The notes under the pieces were generated by a model that was given only the letters and a program-made list of their open reading frames with translations, was not told where the DNA came from and searched no databases. A stretch of 64,000 nucleotides of DNA from Neorhizobium sp. (GTDB lineage: Bacteria; Pseudomonadota; Alphaproteobacteria; Rhizobiales; Rhizobiaceae): contig JAPWKC010000004.1 of assembly GCA_028283725.1 (NCBI GenBank), forward strand, positions 682,001 to 746,000, given 5' to 3'. Positions 1-8,550 of this stretch are shown piece by piece. The position numbers and the translations under genes are program-made. Position 1 is the stretch's first letter, and each line of letters opens with the position of its first letter.

Positions 1-355
1 AAACATCGCGCGACAAGGTGCCGAGGAATGGCGAAAGCGCATCGTCCGCCAGCGGCTCTTCCGCGTCCGTTGCAGCAAGCAGGGTGTTCTTGCGGCCCTT
101 GCGCCTGCGGAAATCCAGAGTTGAACCGCCTCCGATGATCCGCGCGCCGACGCGCAACGCGCCCGCATCGTGCAGGAATGTATAGTCGGAGCGCTCGGGA
201 AAGCCGAAAAGAAGATCCGAGATCGCCTTCAGCGCCGAGGATTTTCCGGCCTCGTTCGGGCCGTAGATGATATGCAGACGGGTATCGGGCCGGAACGACA
301 GCGACCGATCGGTGAGCGCGCCGTAGCGCAGAATATCGAGACGATCGAAACGCAT
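1..355 (-). CDS. YhaN-like AAA ATPase (SbcC/Rad50 type), N-terminal part only
   Basis: The first 118 codons of a gene that runs off the left edge. It begins MRFDRLDILRYGAL and has a Walker A loop GPNEAGKSS at about residues 32-40, the form typical of SbcC/RecF/YhaN ATPases. The start codon shares one base with the stop of the upstream nuclease gene (TGATG), so the two are translationally coupled. SbcC-type ATPases clamp DNA and gate the SbcD/Mre11 nuclease, so this is expected to be its partner in double-strand-break or hairpin processing. The coiled-coil and Walker B regions lie outside the window. Confidence 0.85.
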   Translation of the reverse strand, partial: MRFDRLDILRYGALTDRSLSFRPDTRLHIIYGPNEAGKSSALKAISDLLFGFPERSDYTFLHDAGALRVGARIIGGGSTLDFRRRKGRKNTLLAATDAEEPLADDALSPFLGTLSRDV

Positions 356-1617
356 CAGGAGGCCGCCCGCGAGAGAAGAAGATCACGCGCTTCGGCCAGA
401 AGCGATTGAAGATCGCCGCCGAGGCCGGTTTCGCCAGACGGCACCACATCGCCAGCACCTCCCGCCGAAGCCGTCGCGCCGATGCCCCCCGGAAGCCTCG
501 CCATGATTTCCGCCACCCGCGCCTGCGCCTCCTCCAGCATGGCCTGCGAAAACGCGCCGTCGGGAATGATGCCGGCCAGACCGAGCGTATCTGCCGGCTG
601 ATCGGCGGCATCGGGTGCCAGCCTCAGTTCGAGCTTTTCCAGCCAGATATCCTCGTGGCTACGATGGCAGGCGGCCTGCACCTCGTCGCGGAAATCGCCA
701 AGACGCGCAACGATATCGTGATGGGCTGCCGTACGGCCGGCGAGCCGGATGCGCAGCGCAAGGGGCCGGTCCTCCATACGCGCGACGACGGGCTCCAAAT
801 GACGCTCGATCGACTGGAGCACGGTGCGGAGATCGGCTTCGCCATCGAGAACGACATCGAGCGACAGGAACCGCGCACTGTCGGTGATCAGTCGCTCGTA
901 AGCGATGCGCCCATCCTCGACCGAGACCAGGACGGCGCCCTTTGCCCCCTGCTCGCGGATCGAGCGGCCCTGAAGGTTGCCGGGAAAGACAACGAGCGGA
1001 TCGGTGGCGACGATTTCGAAATCATGGACATGGCCGAGCGCCCAGTAATCATAGCCGCGGGAGCGCAGGTCCTCGACCGAACAGGGGGCATAGGGCGCAT
1101 GTGGTTCGCGACCGGTGAGCGAAGTGTGCAGGACGCCGATGTTGAACCAGCCGGCAACCGGCTTCGGATAATTCAGCGCCAGATTTTCACTGGCGGAGCG
1201 ATCGGCAAAGCCCTGGCCGTGCAGCGCCACTTTCAGATGATCGAGCATGAAGGTGCCGGGCTTGTTCACCGGGAATTCGCTGACATTTGCCGGCAGCGTG
1301 ATCGTTCTGGTGATGACGCTTGCCGCATCGTGATTGCCCTTCAGAAGAAAGACCGGGATGCCGGCGCGCTCCAGCCGGGCGATCTCGCGGTTGAAGAACA
1401 GGCCGATCTTGTTGTCCTTCCAGTCGCCGTCATAGACGTCACCCGCAACGAGGAAGAAGTCGACCTTCCTGTCGATGGCCGCATCGACAAGCGTGGTGAA
1501 GGCGCGGCGGCTTGCTTCGATGAAGAGTTCGGCGACGGCGGCATCCTTCAGCGAAAGCCCCTGAAAGGGACTGCCGAGATGCAGGTCGGCGGCGTGGATG
1601 AAGCGGAAGGCGGTCAT
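355..1617 (-). CDS. SbcD/YhaO-like DNA repair exonuclease (metallophosphoesterase)
   Basis: A 420-residue calcineurin-like phosphoesterase of the Mre11/SbcD/YhaO family. The metal-binding motifs are in order: DLH at 11-13, GDVYDGD at 59-65, GNHD at 94-97, VLHTS at 162-166 and GHVH at 195-198. The family cuts DNA ends and hairpins using two metal ions. The C-terminal part, beyond about residue 290, is the variable capping region. It overlaps the following YhaN-like ATPase gene by one base and both are read leftwards, so the pair forms a two-gene repair operon. YhaO is a closer match than classical SbcD because the partner starts like YhaN. Confidence 0.9.
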   Translation of the reverse strand: MTAFRFIHAADLHLGSPFQGLSLKDAAVAELFIEASRRAFTTLVDAAIDRKVDFFLVAGDVYDGDWKDNKIGLFFNREIARLERAGIPVFLLKGNHDAASVITRTITLPANVSEFPVNKPGTFMLDHLKVALHGQGFADRSASENLALNYPKPVAGWFNIGVLHTSLTGREPHAPYAPCSVEDLRSRGYDYWALGHVHDFEIVATDPLVVFPGNLQGRSIREQGAKGAVLVSVEDGRIAYERLITDSARFLSLDVVLDGEADLRTVLQSIERHLEPVVARMEDRPLALRIRLAGRTAAHHDIVARLGDFRDEVQAACHRSHEDIWLEKLELRLAPDAADQPADTLGLAGIIPDGAFSQAMLEEAQARVAEIMARLPGGIGATASAGGAGDVVPSGETGLGGDLQSLLAEARDLLLSRAAS

Positions 1618-1744
1618 CGTATCGACTCATGCGAACACATCGGGAACGCCAGACTTAGGGGATCGACCGCTGCGTGAAAAGGCTTCGCCGGCCCGGCGTC
1701 GCCATTTCCTGTTGATTGTCCCCCGGCAAGCACCTGCCTGCCAA

Positions 1745-1778
1745 AACACGAAGGGCCCGGCACATGCCGAGCCCTTCG
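1745..1778 (-). terminator. Terminator after the pyrophosphatase gene
   Basis: Long stem with arms CGAAGGGC (1749-1756) and GCCCTTCG (1770-1777), continued inward by CGGCA/TGCCG. On the minus strand it is followed by TGTTTTGG. It sits 23 bases past the stop of the secreted pyrophosphatase gene. Confidence 0.75.
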
Positions 1779-1800
1779 CAGAAATGACGAACGGTCAGAA

Positions 1801-2406
1801 TTACTTCTTGTTCTTCTCGGCATAGGTCTTGATTGCCGCTGCGACTTCGGCTTCCGCCTTGGCGGCAGGCTCGAAGCCGTTCAGTTCGACGACCTTGCGC
1901 TTTGCCGGAAGCTGCTTGTAGACGCGGAAGAAGGCCTGCAGGCGCTCCTGCTCGATCGACGGAAGATCGGTGACTTCCTTGATATTGTCGTAGCTGGGGT
2001 CGATGTCGGAGGCCGGAACCGCAACGATCTTGTCATCGACTTCGCCGCCGTCGATCATCTTGAGGACGCCGATCGGGCGAACCTTGATCATGGCGCCCGG
2101 AACGACAGGCTCGCGGGTGTAGACGAGCGCGTCGAGCGGATCGTTGTCGCCGCCGAGCGAGCTGGTGATCGAGCCGTAATTGGCCGGATAGATGACCGGC
2201 ATCGACTGGAAGCGGTCGACGACGATATGGCCGGTCTTGGCGTCGATCTCGTATTTGGTGAAGCTGCCCTGCGGGATTTCGATGGCGACGTAGAATTCCT
2301 TGCCGTCATCCTTCTTCTGCGGGAAGTCGATATAGGAGACGTATTCCGCGGAAGCGGCAGCGGCCGTGGCGAGGAAAGCAGCGGCGGCAAGAACGATCGA
2401 TTTCAT
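1801..2406 (-). CDS. Secreted family I inorganic pyrophosphatase
   Basis: A 201-residue soluble-type inorganic diphosphatase with the family I signatures NDPLDALV and, further on, EVDDKIVAVP. The N-terminus MKSIVLAAAAFLATAAAASA is a clear signal peptide ending at an AXA cleavage site, so the enzyme should act in the periplasm rather than as the usual cytosolic Ppa. I chose the start at 2406 because it gives the signal peptide and follows a purine-rich AAGGGG site. An in-frame ATG at 2469 would add 21 residues that look non-coding. The gene stands alone, flanked by terminators. Its periplasmic substrate is not shown by the sequence. Confidence 0.85.
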   Translation of the reverse strand: MKSIVLAAAAFLATAAAASAEYVSYIDFPQKKDDGKEFYVAIEIPQGSFTKYEIDAKTGHIVVDRFQSMPVIYPANYGSITSSLGGDNDPLDALVYTREPVVPGAMIKVRPIGVLKMIDGGEVDDKIVAVPASDIDPSYDNIKEVTDLPSIEQERLQAFFRVYKQLPAKRKVVELNGFEPAAKAEAEVAAAIKTYAEKNKK

Positions 2407-2525
2407 GGAGACCCCTTCAATGTGATGCGGGGTTCCGTCTATGCATGCGGCATGACAGGGGAATGACATTTCAACCAGGCGTTATCGCCCTTGATCGATT
2501 CCGGTTATTTCCCACAACCTTCAAA

Positions 2526-2556
2526 CACAAAAGGCCCGGCAGAAGCCGGGCCTTTC
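2526..2556 (-). terminator. Terminator after hupB
   Basis: Perfect 11-bp stem AAAGGCCCGGC (2530-2540) with GCCGGGCCTTT (2545-2555) and a 4-base loop. On the minus strand it continues TTGTGTTT. It lies 35 bases past the hupB stop. Confidence 0.85.
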
Positions 2557-2590
2557 GGATCATGGCGCCAAGCGCCAGATGCAGCTGCAA

Positions 2591-2866
2591 TTAGCTGTTG
2601 ACTGCGTCCTTCAGGCCCTTGCCGGCCGAGAACTTCGGCACGTTGCGTGCCGGGATATCGACTTCAGCGCCGGTCGACGGGTTACGGCCCTTGGATGCTT
2701 CACGACGGGAAACGGAGAAGCTGCCGAAACCGGCGAGGCGGATATCGCCACCATTCTTCAGCTCGCCCTGGACAGTTTCGAAAACTGCATCCACGGCAGA
2801 TGCGGCATCGGCCTTCGACAGACCAGCCTTTTCGGCGACTGCGGATACCAGCTCGTTCTTGTTCAT
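2591..2866 (-). CDS. hupB: DNA-binding protein HU
   Basis: A 91-residue HU-family nucleoid protein starting MNKNELVSAVAEKAGLS. It has the conserved LAGFGSFSV turn and the beta-arm region around GRNPSTGAEVDIPA with the intercalating proline context. It forms dimers that bend and compact DNA without strong sequence preference. Length matches the family exactly. It is a single gene with its own promoter and terminator, placed directly downstream of lon, the usual order in bacteria. A second HU-fold protein, IHF alpha, is encoded at 37045-37386. Confidence 0.96.
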   Translation of the reverse strand: MNKNELVSAVAEKAGLSKADAASAVDAVFETVQGELKNGGDIRLAGFGSFSVSRREASKGRNPSTGAEVDIPARNVPKFSAGKGLKDAVNS

Positions 2867-2913
2867 GTTTCCACCCTTTCAACGGTTTTGGAACGACTCA
2901 TAATTCGGCGCCG

Positions 2914-2941
2914 AACATAGTTTGGCATCGGCGCTTGGCAA
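2914..2941 (-). promoter_or_regulatory. Candidate sigma-70 promoter of hupB
   Basis: On the minus strand TTGCCA (2941-2936) and TATGTT (2919-2914) are separated by 16 bases, about 50 bases before the hupB start. A motif match only. Confidence 0.45.
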
Positions 2942-2993
2942 CCCAAAAGCTCCGCTATCACCTGAAAAACAAGGGGGAGAGGCCAGTTTTCAC

Positions 2994-3022
2994 AAAAAAA
3001 GCCGGCTTTCGCCGGCTTTTTT
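2994..3022 (-). terminator. Terminator after lon
   Basis: GCCGGC (3001-3006), loop TTTC, GCCGGC (3011-3016), with an A-run before and a T-run after. It would work in both directions. It is the natural end of the lon transcript, whose stop is at 3077. Confidence 0.85.
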
Positions 3023-3076
3023 CACAGTTCATCGCGGGTCCAAGCCGCTCAGGAGTCCGGGACGATCCGCCGAGAC

Positions 3077-5497
3077 TCAGTGAGCAACCGTAGCGGCACC
3101 ATCATCGACACCTTCAACCGTGGCGATCACAGGCGTTTCGACCGTTCCATCCCATTCGATCGGTTCCGGCTGGCGGATGAGCGCGTGCTTGATCACCTCA
3201 CCCATGCGCGAGACCGGAATGATCTCCATGTTGTTCTTCACGTTGTCCGGGATCTCAGCCAGGTCCTTGGCGTTCTCTTCCGGGATCAGAACCTTCTTGA
3301 TGCCACCGCGCAGAGCCGCGAGCAGCTTTTCCTTCAGCCCCCCGATCGGCAGGATGCGACCACGCAACGTGATCTCACCGGTCATGGCGACATCCTTGGA
3401 AACCGGGATGCCGGTCATGATCGAAACGATCGCGGTTGCCATGGCGACACCGGCGGACGGACCGTCCTTCGGAGTTGCGCCTTCCGGCACGTGGACGTGA
3501 ATGTCCGACTTGTCGAAGCGCGGGGGCTCGATGCCGAAATCGACGGCGCGGGAGCGGACATAGGATGCCGCAGCCGAGATCGATTCCTTCATCACTTCCT
3601 TCAGGTTGCCCGTCACCGTCATGCGGCCCTTGCCGGGCATCATGACGCCTTCGATCGTCAGAAGCTCGCCGCCGACTTCCGTCCAGGCGAGACCGGTGAC
3701 GACACCGACCTGATCCTCGCCCTCGGCCTCGCCGTGGCGATAATGCGGAACACCGAGGTAATCCGAAATATTGGCGGCCGTGACGGCAACCGATTTCGTC
3801 TTGCCCTTGATGATCTCGGTCACGGCCTTGCGGGCGAGCTTCATCAGCTCGCGCTCGAAGGAGCGAACACCGGCTTCACGGGTATATTGCTGGCTGATCG
3901 ACATCAGGGCATCGTCACTCACCGAGAATTCGTTCGGCTGCAGCGCATGTTCCTTGATCGCCTTCGGCAGAAGGTGACGCTTGGCGATCTCGCGCTTCTC
4001 ATCTTCGGTGTAACCGGCGATGCGAATGATCTCCATGCGGTCCATCAGCGGGCCGGGAATGTTGAGCGTGTTGGCCGTGGTGATGAACATCACGTCCGAC
4101 AGATCGTATTCGACCTCAAGGTAGTGATCCATGAAGGTCGAGTTCTGTGCCGGGTCGAGCACTTCCAGCAGAGCCGACGACGGATCGCCGCGGAAATCGG
4201 ACCCCATCTTATCGATCTCGTCGAGCAGGAAGAGCGGGTTGGACTTCTTCGCCTTCTTCATCGACTGGATGATCTTGCCGGGCATGGAACCGATATAGGT
4301 GCGGCGGTGACCGCGGATCTCGGCCTCGTCACGCACGCCGCCAAGCGCCATGCGCACGTATTCGCGGCCGGTCGCCTTGGCGATCGACTGGGCGAGCGAG
4401 GTCTTGCCGACGCCCGGAGGACCGACGAGGCACAGGATCGGGCCCTTGATCTTGGTTGCGCGAGCCTGGACCGCCAGATACTCGACGATGCGCTCCTTGA
4501 CCTTGTCCAGACCGAAGTGATCCAGTTCGAGGACCTTTTCGGCATTGTTGAGGTCGGTCTTGATCTTCGACTTTTTCGACCACGGAATGCCGAGCAGCCA
4601 GTCGAGATAATTGCGCACGACTGTGGCTTCCGCCGACATCGGGCTCATCTGGCGCAGCTTCTTCAGTTCCGCGTCGGCCTTTTCCTTGGCTTCCTTGGAA
4701 AGCTTGGTCTTGGAGATGCGTTCTTCCAGTTCGGCCATCTCGTCGCGGCCTTCCTCGCCGTCGCCGAGCTCCTTCTGGATCGCCTTCATCTGCTCATTCA
4801 GATAGTATTCGCGCTGGGTCTTCTCCATCTGGCGCTTGACGCGCGAGCGGATGCGCTTTTCCACCTGCAGAACCGAAATCTCGCCTTCCATGAAGCCGAG
4901 CGCCTTTTCCAGGCGCAGCTTGATGGAAACCGTTTCCAGCATTTCCTGCTTTTCGGTGATCTTGATCGACAGATGCGAGGCAACCGTATCGGCGAGCTTC
5001 GAGTAATCCTCGATCTGGCTTGCGGCGCCGACGACTTCCGGCGAGATCTTCTTGTTGAGCTTCACGTAATTCTCGAACTCGGAGACAACCGAGCGAGACA
5101 GGGCCTCGACCTCGACGGCATCCTCATCGGGCTCTTCCAGCACGTGGGCGGACGCCTCGTAGAATTCCTCGCGGTCGCTGTAGCTTTCGACCTTGGCGCG
5201 GGCGCGGCCTTCGACCAGAACCTTGACGGTACCGTCAGGCAGCTTCAAGAGCTGAAGGACGTTTGCGACCGTGCCGACGGTGTAGATCGCCGACGGATCC
5301 GGATCGTCGTCGCCGGCGTTGATCTGGGTGACGAGCATGATCTGCTTGTCGGAACCCATCACTTCTTCCAGCGCGCGAATGGATTTCTCGCGTCCGACGA
5401 ACAGGGGCACGATCATGTGCGGGAACACCACGATGTCGCGCAGTGGGAGGACCGGATAGGTCTCGACGCCGGGTGCCGCAGACGTTGAATTCGTCAT
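3077..5497 (-). CDS. lon: ATP-dependent protease Lon
   Basis: An 806-residue cytosolic Lon protease: N-terminal substrate-binding domain starting [16 protein letters not shown], coiled-coil middle, AAA module with Walker [10 protein letters not shown] near residue 363, and a C-terminal serine protease domain. The catalytic serine lies in KDGPSAGVA (about 680) and the lysine in [12 protein letters not shown]. It degrades misfolded and short-lived regulatory proteins. I chose the start at 5497 ([10 protein letters not shown]) because GGAAAGGAAATGAC precedes it; an in-frame ATG at 5551 adds residues outside the family. It follows clpX and clpP on the same strand but with its own 0.5 kb upstream region. 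Confidence 0.97.
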   Translation of the reverse strand: MTNSTSAAPGVETYPVLPLRDIVVFPHMIVPLFVGREKSIRALEEVMGSDKQIMLVTQINAGDDDPDPSAIYTVGTVANVLQLLKLPDGTVKVLVEGRARAKVESYSDREEFYEASAHVLEEPDEDAVEVEALSRSVVSEFENYVKLNKKISPEVVGAASQIEDYSKLADTVASHLSIKITEKQEMLETVSIKLRLEKALGFMEGEISVLQVEKRIRSRVKRQMEKTQREYYLNEQMKAIQKELGDGEEGRDEMAELEERISKTKLSKEAKEKADAELKKLRQMSPMSAEATVVRNYLDWLLGIPWSKKSKIKTDLNNAEKVLELDHFGLDKVKERIVEYLAVQARATKIKGPILCLVGPPGVGKTSLAQSIAKATGREYVRMALGGVRDEAEIRGHRRTYIGSMPGKIIQSMKKAKKSNPLFLLDEIDKMGSDFRGDPSSALLEVLDPAQNSTFMDHYLEVEYDLSDVMFITTANTLNIPGPLMDRMEIIRIAGYTEDEKREIAKRHLLPKAIKEHALQPNEFSVSDDALMSISQQYTREAGVRSFERELMKLARKAVTEIIKGKTKSVAVTAANISDYLGVPHYRHGEAEGEDQVGVVTGLAWTEVGGELLTIEGVMMPGKGRMTVTGNLKEVMKESISAAASYVRSRAVDFGIEPPRFDKSDIHVHVPEGATPKDGPSAGVAMATAIVSIMTGIPVSKDVAMTGEITLRGRILPIGGLKEKLLAALRGGIKKVLIPEENAKDLAEIPDNVKNNMEIIPVSRMGEVIKHALIRQPEPIEWDGTVETPVIATVEGVDDGAATVAH

Positions 5498-5569
5498 GTC
5501 ATTTCCTTTCCATCGTCCCGTTTCCGGGAGCGTGCCGGGCAAATCACCCAAGCACTCTATTCTTGCCCA

Positions 5570-5598
5570 AAGTGGAGGTTTCCAAAAGCGTTTTCAAG
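5570..5598 (-). promoter_or_regulatory. Possible RpoH-type promoter of lon
   Basis: On the minus strand CTTGAAAA begins at 5598 and CCACTT ends near 5570. This resembles the heat-shock pattern CTTG then a C-rich -10. lon is commonly heat-inducible. The -10 match is weak. Confidence 0.35.
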
Positions 5599-5946
5599 CC
5601 TTAGCCACCCAGCCCGTCGCCTGACGTGACAGTGGTATGACGCAAACGCATGAATAGCCCGGACCGTTCACGATGGTATGTCGTTCTAAAGGAGGCGCGG
5701 CACCTGATGTTCCGGTCATTGCCCGATCGAGCCCGCCTTGCCTCGCCGTGAAGGGCGCGGAAGCGGGCGATGCGGCGGCGCGTCCGAAACGACGACGATC
5801 TTCCCCTTTCAGTCTTGTAGAGCAAGGGAAGGCGCGTGCAACTCTTCAGGGTCGGAAAATGGTGGACGGGGCCGAAAAAGCAAGGGCTTTGCGGATAACG
5901 GCACGGCTTATGACGCAAGCCTGCGACAGGACATGGCCGCAAAATG

Positions 5947-5974
5947 CAAAAGGGCTCCATGAAGGAGCCCTTTC
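5947..5974 (-). terminator. Terminator after clpX
   Basis: Perfect stem AAAGGGCTCC (5949-5958) with GGAGCCCTTT (5964-5973) and a short loop, read on the minus strand, 25 bases past the clpX stop. Confidence 0.85.
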
Positions 5975-5998
5975 AGAAATCGATCGGCAGATCGCGTA

Positions 5999-7276
5999 TC
6001 AGGCCGAAACATTCGCCTTTTCATCCTGCCGTTCGGCATAGATGTACAGCGGACGGGCATTGCCGTTGACGACCTCGTCGGAGATGACGACTTCGCGTAC
6101 GCCTTCCAGCGCCGGGAGTTCGAACATCGTGTCGAGCAGGATCTTTTCCATGATCGAGCGAAGGCCGCGGGCGCCGGTCTTGCGGATGATCGCCTTGCGG
6201 GCGATTTCGCGAAGAGCGTCCTCGTGGAACGTCAGTTCGACATCTTCCATCTCGAACAGGCGCTGGTACTGCTTGACGAGCGCGTTCTTAGGCTCCGACA
6301 GGATCTGGATCAGAGCGTCCTCGTCGAGGTCCTCGAGCGTCGCCAGAACCGGCAGACGACCAATGAATTCCGGGATGAGGCCGAACTTGACCAAATCTTC
6401 CGGCTCCAGTTCGCGCAGCACCGCGCCGACGCGACGATCGTCCGGGTGCGCGACGGTGGCACCGAAGCCGATCGAGGTCTTTTCACCACGGGCCGAAATC
6501 AGCTTGTCGAGGCCGGCGAAGGCGCCACCGCAGATGAACAGGATGTTCGTCGTATCCACCTGCAGGAATTCCTGCTGCGGATGCTTGCGGCCGCCCTGCG
6601 GCGGAACCGAAGCGACGGTGCCTTCCATGATCTTCAGAAGCGCCTGCTGGACACCCTCGCCCGACACGTCGCGGGTGATCGATGGGTTATCCGACTTGCG
6701 CGAGATCTTATCGACTTCGTCGATATAGACGATGCCGCGCTGGGCGCGCTCGACATTGTAATCGGCAGACTGAAGCAGCTTCAGGATGATGTTTTCAACA
6801 TCCTCACCGACATAGCCGGCTTCCGTCAGCGTCGTCGCATCGGCCATGGTGAACGGCACGTCGATGATACGGGCGAGCGTCTGGGCGAGATAGGTCTTGC
6901 CGCAGCCGGTCGGGCCGACGAGAAGGATGTTGGACTTTGCGAGCTCGACATCACCACCCTTGGAGGCGTGTGCGAGACGCTTGTAATGGTTGTGCACGGC
7001 GACCGACAAGACGCGCTTCGCCTGCTGCTGGCCGATGACGTACTCATCGAGAACCTTGATGATGTCCTGCGGCGTCGGAACCCCGTCGCGCGACTTGACC
7101 ATCGAAGATTTGTTCTCTTCGCGGATGATGTCCATGCACAATTCGACGCATTCATCGCAGATGAAAACGGTCGGTCCGGCAATCAGCTTGCGGACCTCGT
7201 GCTGGCTCTTTCCGCAGAAGGAGCAGTACAATGTGTTCTTCGAGTCGCCGCCGTTGCCGCTGCTGACCTTGCTCAT
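5999..7276 (-). CDS. clpX: ClpX, ATPase subunit of the ClpXP protease
   Basis: A 425-residue unfoldase with an N-terminal zinc-binding domain (cysteines 18, 21, 40 and 43) that binds adaptors and substrates. The AAA module has Walker A GPTGCGKT at 122-129 and Walker B around [10 protein letters not shown]. The IGF loop that docks on ClpP is present (TSIGFGA). It delivers tagged proteins to ClpP in the cytosol. In Caulobacter and rhizobia ClpXP controls cell-cycle regulators such as CtrA. AGGAAAG precedes the start. It lies 294 bases downstream of clpP on the same strand. Confidence 0.97.
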   Translation of the reverse strand: MSKVSSGNGGDSKNTLYCSFCGKSQHEVRKLIAGPTVFICDECVELCMDIIREENKSSMVKSRDGVPTPQDIIKVLDEYVIGQQQAKRVLSVAVHNHYKRLAHASKGGDVELAKSNILLVGPTGCGKTYLAQTLARIIDVPFTMADATTLTEAGYVGEDVENIILKLLQSADYNVERAQRGIVYIDEVDKISRKSDNPSITRDVSGEGVQQALLKIMEGTVASVPPQGGRKHPQQEFLQVDTTNILFICGGAFAGLDKLISARGEKTSIGFGATVAHPDDRRVGAVLRELEPEDLVKFGLIPEFIGRLPVLATLEDLDEDALIQILSEPKNALVKQYQRLFEMEDVELTFHEDALREIARKAIIRKTGARGLRSIMEKILLDTMFELPALEGVREVVISDEVVNGNARPLYIYAERQDEKANVSA

Positions 7277-7516
7277 ATCACTTTCCTTCCAGCACTCCGC
7301 CGTCCCGCCTCTTGGGTCGAATGGCGGGCGCGGTCCACTTTACCGCTGTCGGCTGGCTCCGGATCTTGTCCGGCGCCGGCCTGTTTCCCCGGGGGTACTC
7401 TACCGGTCCGACTTGCAATCCCGACCGGCGGCAACGAAACCCCTAAAGACGAATGCTATGTCACAAAAGTTCAACACAGCCTTAATAGTACTAATAGCGT
7501 TTTCCGCAGGAGTTGA

Positions 7517-7562
7517 AACCCCTCATTTTACTCACAACGGGGTGAGAGCCATGAGGGATTTC
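7517..7562 (-). terminator. Two-part hairpin after clpP
   Basis: Outer stem CCCTCAT (7520-7526) with ATGAGGG (7551-7557) and inner stem CTCAC (7531-7535) with GTGAG (7542-7546), separated by a small internal loop. It sits just past the clpP stop and is read on the minus strand. There is no clear T-run, so it could be an attenuator or a 3' stabiliser rather than a terminator. Confidence 0.45.
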
Positions 7563-7570
7563 CCGTAACC

Positions 7571-8203
7571 TTAGGATGCAGAAGCGCCTTCGACTTCAAC
7601 GCGCGATGTCAGCACCTTATCGATGACACCCCAGCTCATGGCGTCGTCCGCATCCATGAAATGGTCACGATCGAGGGTCTTTTCAACTTCCTCGTAGGTG
7701 CGGCCGGTATGCTTGACATAGACCTCGTTCAGGCGGCGCTTCATCTTGAGGATGTCGCGGGCGTGACGCTCGATGTCAGATGCCTGGCCCTGGAAACCGC
7801 CGGAGGGCTGGTGAACCATGATGCGCGAATTGGGAGTTGCGAACCGCATGCCCTTTTCGCCGGCTGCCAGAAGCAGCGAGCCCATGGAGGCGGCCTGACC
7901 GATGCACAGCGTGGCGACGGCAGGCTTGATGAACTGCATCGTGTCGTAGATCGCCATGCCGGCGGTGACGACGCCACCCGGCGAATTGATGTAGAGGTAG
8001 ATTTCCTTCTTCGGGTTCTCGGCCTCGAGGAAGAGAAGCTGGGCGCAGACGAGCGACGCCATATAGTCTTCCACCGGACCGGTCAGGAAGATGATCCGCT
8101 CTTTGAGAAGGCGCGAATAGATATCGTAGGAGCGCTCACCGCGGTTGGTCTGCTCGACGACCATGGGCACGAGTGCCATTGCGGTATCAACTGGATTTCT
8201 CAT
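7571..8203 (-). CDS. clpP: ClpP, proteolytic subunit of the Clp protease
   Basis: A 210-residue serine protease that assembles into the tetradecameric chamber used by ClpX and ClpA. The catalytic triad is visible: Ser106 in QAASMGS, His131 in MVHQPSGG and Asp180 in LDRDHFM. Length and motifs match the family. Its start at 8203 ([15 protein letters not shown]) leaves a short N-terminal propeptide, as in other rhizobia. It is the first gene of the clpP-clpX-lon block. A heat-shock-like promoter is visible upstream. Confidence 0.97.
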   Translation of the reverse strand: MRNPVDTAMALVPMVVEQTNRGERSYDIYSRLLKERIIFLTGPVEDYMASLVCAQLLFLEAENPKKEIYLYINSPGGVVTAGMAIYDTMQFIKPAVATLCIGQAASMGSLLLAAGEKGMRFATPNSRIMVHQPSGGFQGQASDIERHARDILKMKRRLNEVYVKHTGRTYEEVEKTLDRDHFMDADDAMSWGVIDKVLTSRVEVEGASAS

Positions 8204-8269
8204 GTCCGTCCTTTGTCAAATGCCTTGCCGAAGCAGCGTTGCGCTCCGGAATCATTGGAATGGGTCACT

Positions 8270-8302
8270 CCTACATAGAGTGTCCGGCCCCTCTACTTCA
8301 AG
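8270..8302 (-). promoter_or_regulatory. Possible RpoH-type promoter of clpP
   Basis: On the minus strand CTTG (8302-8299) is followed after 19 bases by TCTATGTAGG (8279-8270). The latter matches 9 of 10 positions of the alphaproteobacterial heat-shock -10 pattern CYTATNTNNG. The spacer is slightly longer than usual. Confidence 0.45.
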
Positions 8303-8512
8303 ACAGGCGAGCCGATATCCTTAATCCGCAGGCAATGCGTGTTGGCGGCCGTCTTAGCCGCGAGATGCCTGCCCGCCCGTTACCGGATCCATTCTCTCAA
8401 CCGTTTTCTCGGCGCATGGTGAAGAAGCTCTAAACAGAGGCGGGAATTCCGGCGATTTGCGGGCAATCTCGTTCAAACGCGGCGCATGGCCGAAACGGGA
8501 CCTTAAACACTG

Positions 8513-8541
8513 CCTGCTAACTGATGATCGCAGTTAGCAGG
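8513..8541 (+). promoter_or_regulatory. Perfect 11-bp inverted repeat covering the ribosome binding site
   Basis: CCTGCTAACTG (8513-8523), a 7-base loop, then CAGTTAGCAGG (8531-8541). The right arm includes the first three bases of AGGAG (8539-8543), the site for the downstream cyclase gene. As RNA this hairpin would hide the ribosome binding site. As DNA it could be an operator. Confidence 0.65.
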
Positions 8542-8550
8542 AGAATGGCA

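Larger units (their letters stand above)
5498..5998. other. Intergenic region between lon and clpX
   Basis: A 501-base gap with no convincing gene. It holds the lon upstream region with a possible heat-shock promoter (5570-5598) and the clpX terminator (5947-5974). The short reading frames here lack ribosome binding sites and recognisable products. The central part, 5650-5940, holds nothing I can identify. Confidence 0.6.
8204..8550. other. Divergent intergenic region between clpP and the diguanylate cyclase gene
   Basis: A 347-base gap holding the clpP promoter region on the minus strand and, at its right end, the hairpin over the ribosome binding site of the cyclase gene. I see no gene in it. 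Confidence 0.6.

Noticed and set aside
3080..5488. Very long open frame opposite lon
   Set aside because: It is the mirror of a GC-rich coding frame, has no recognisable domain and no ribosome binding site; lon itself is beyond doubt.
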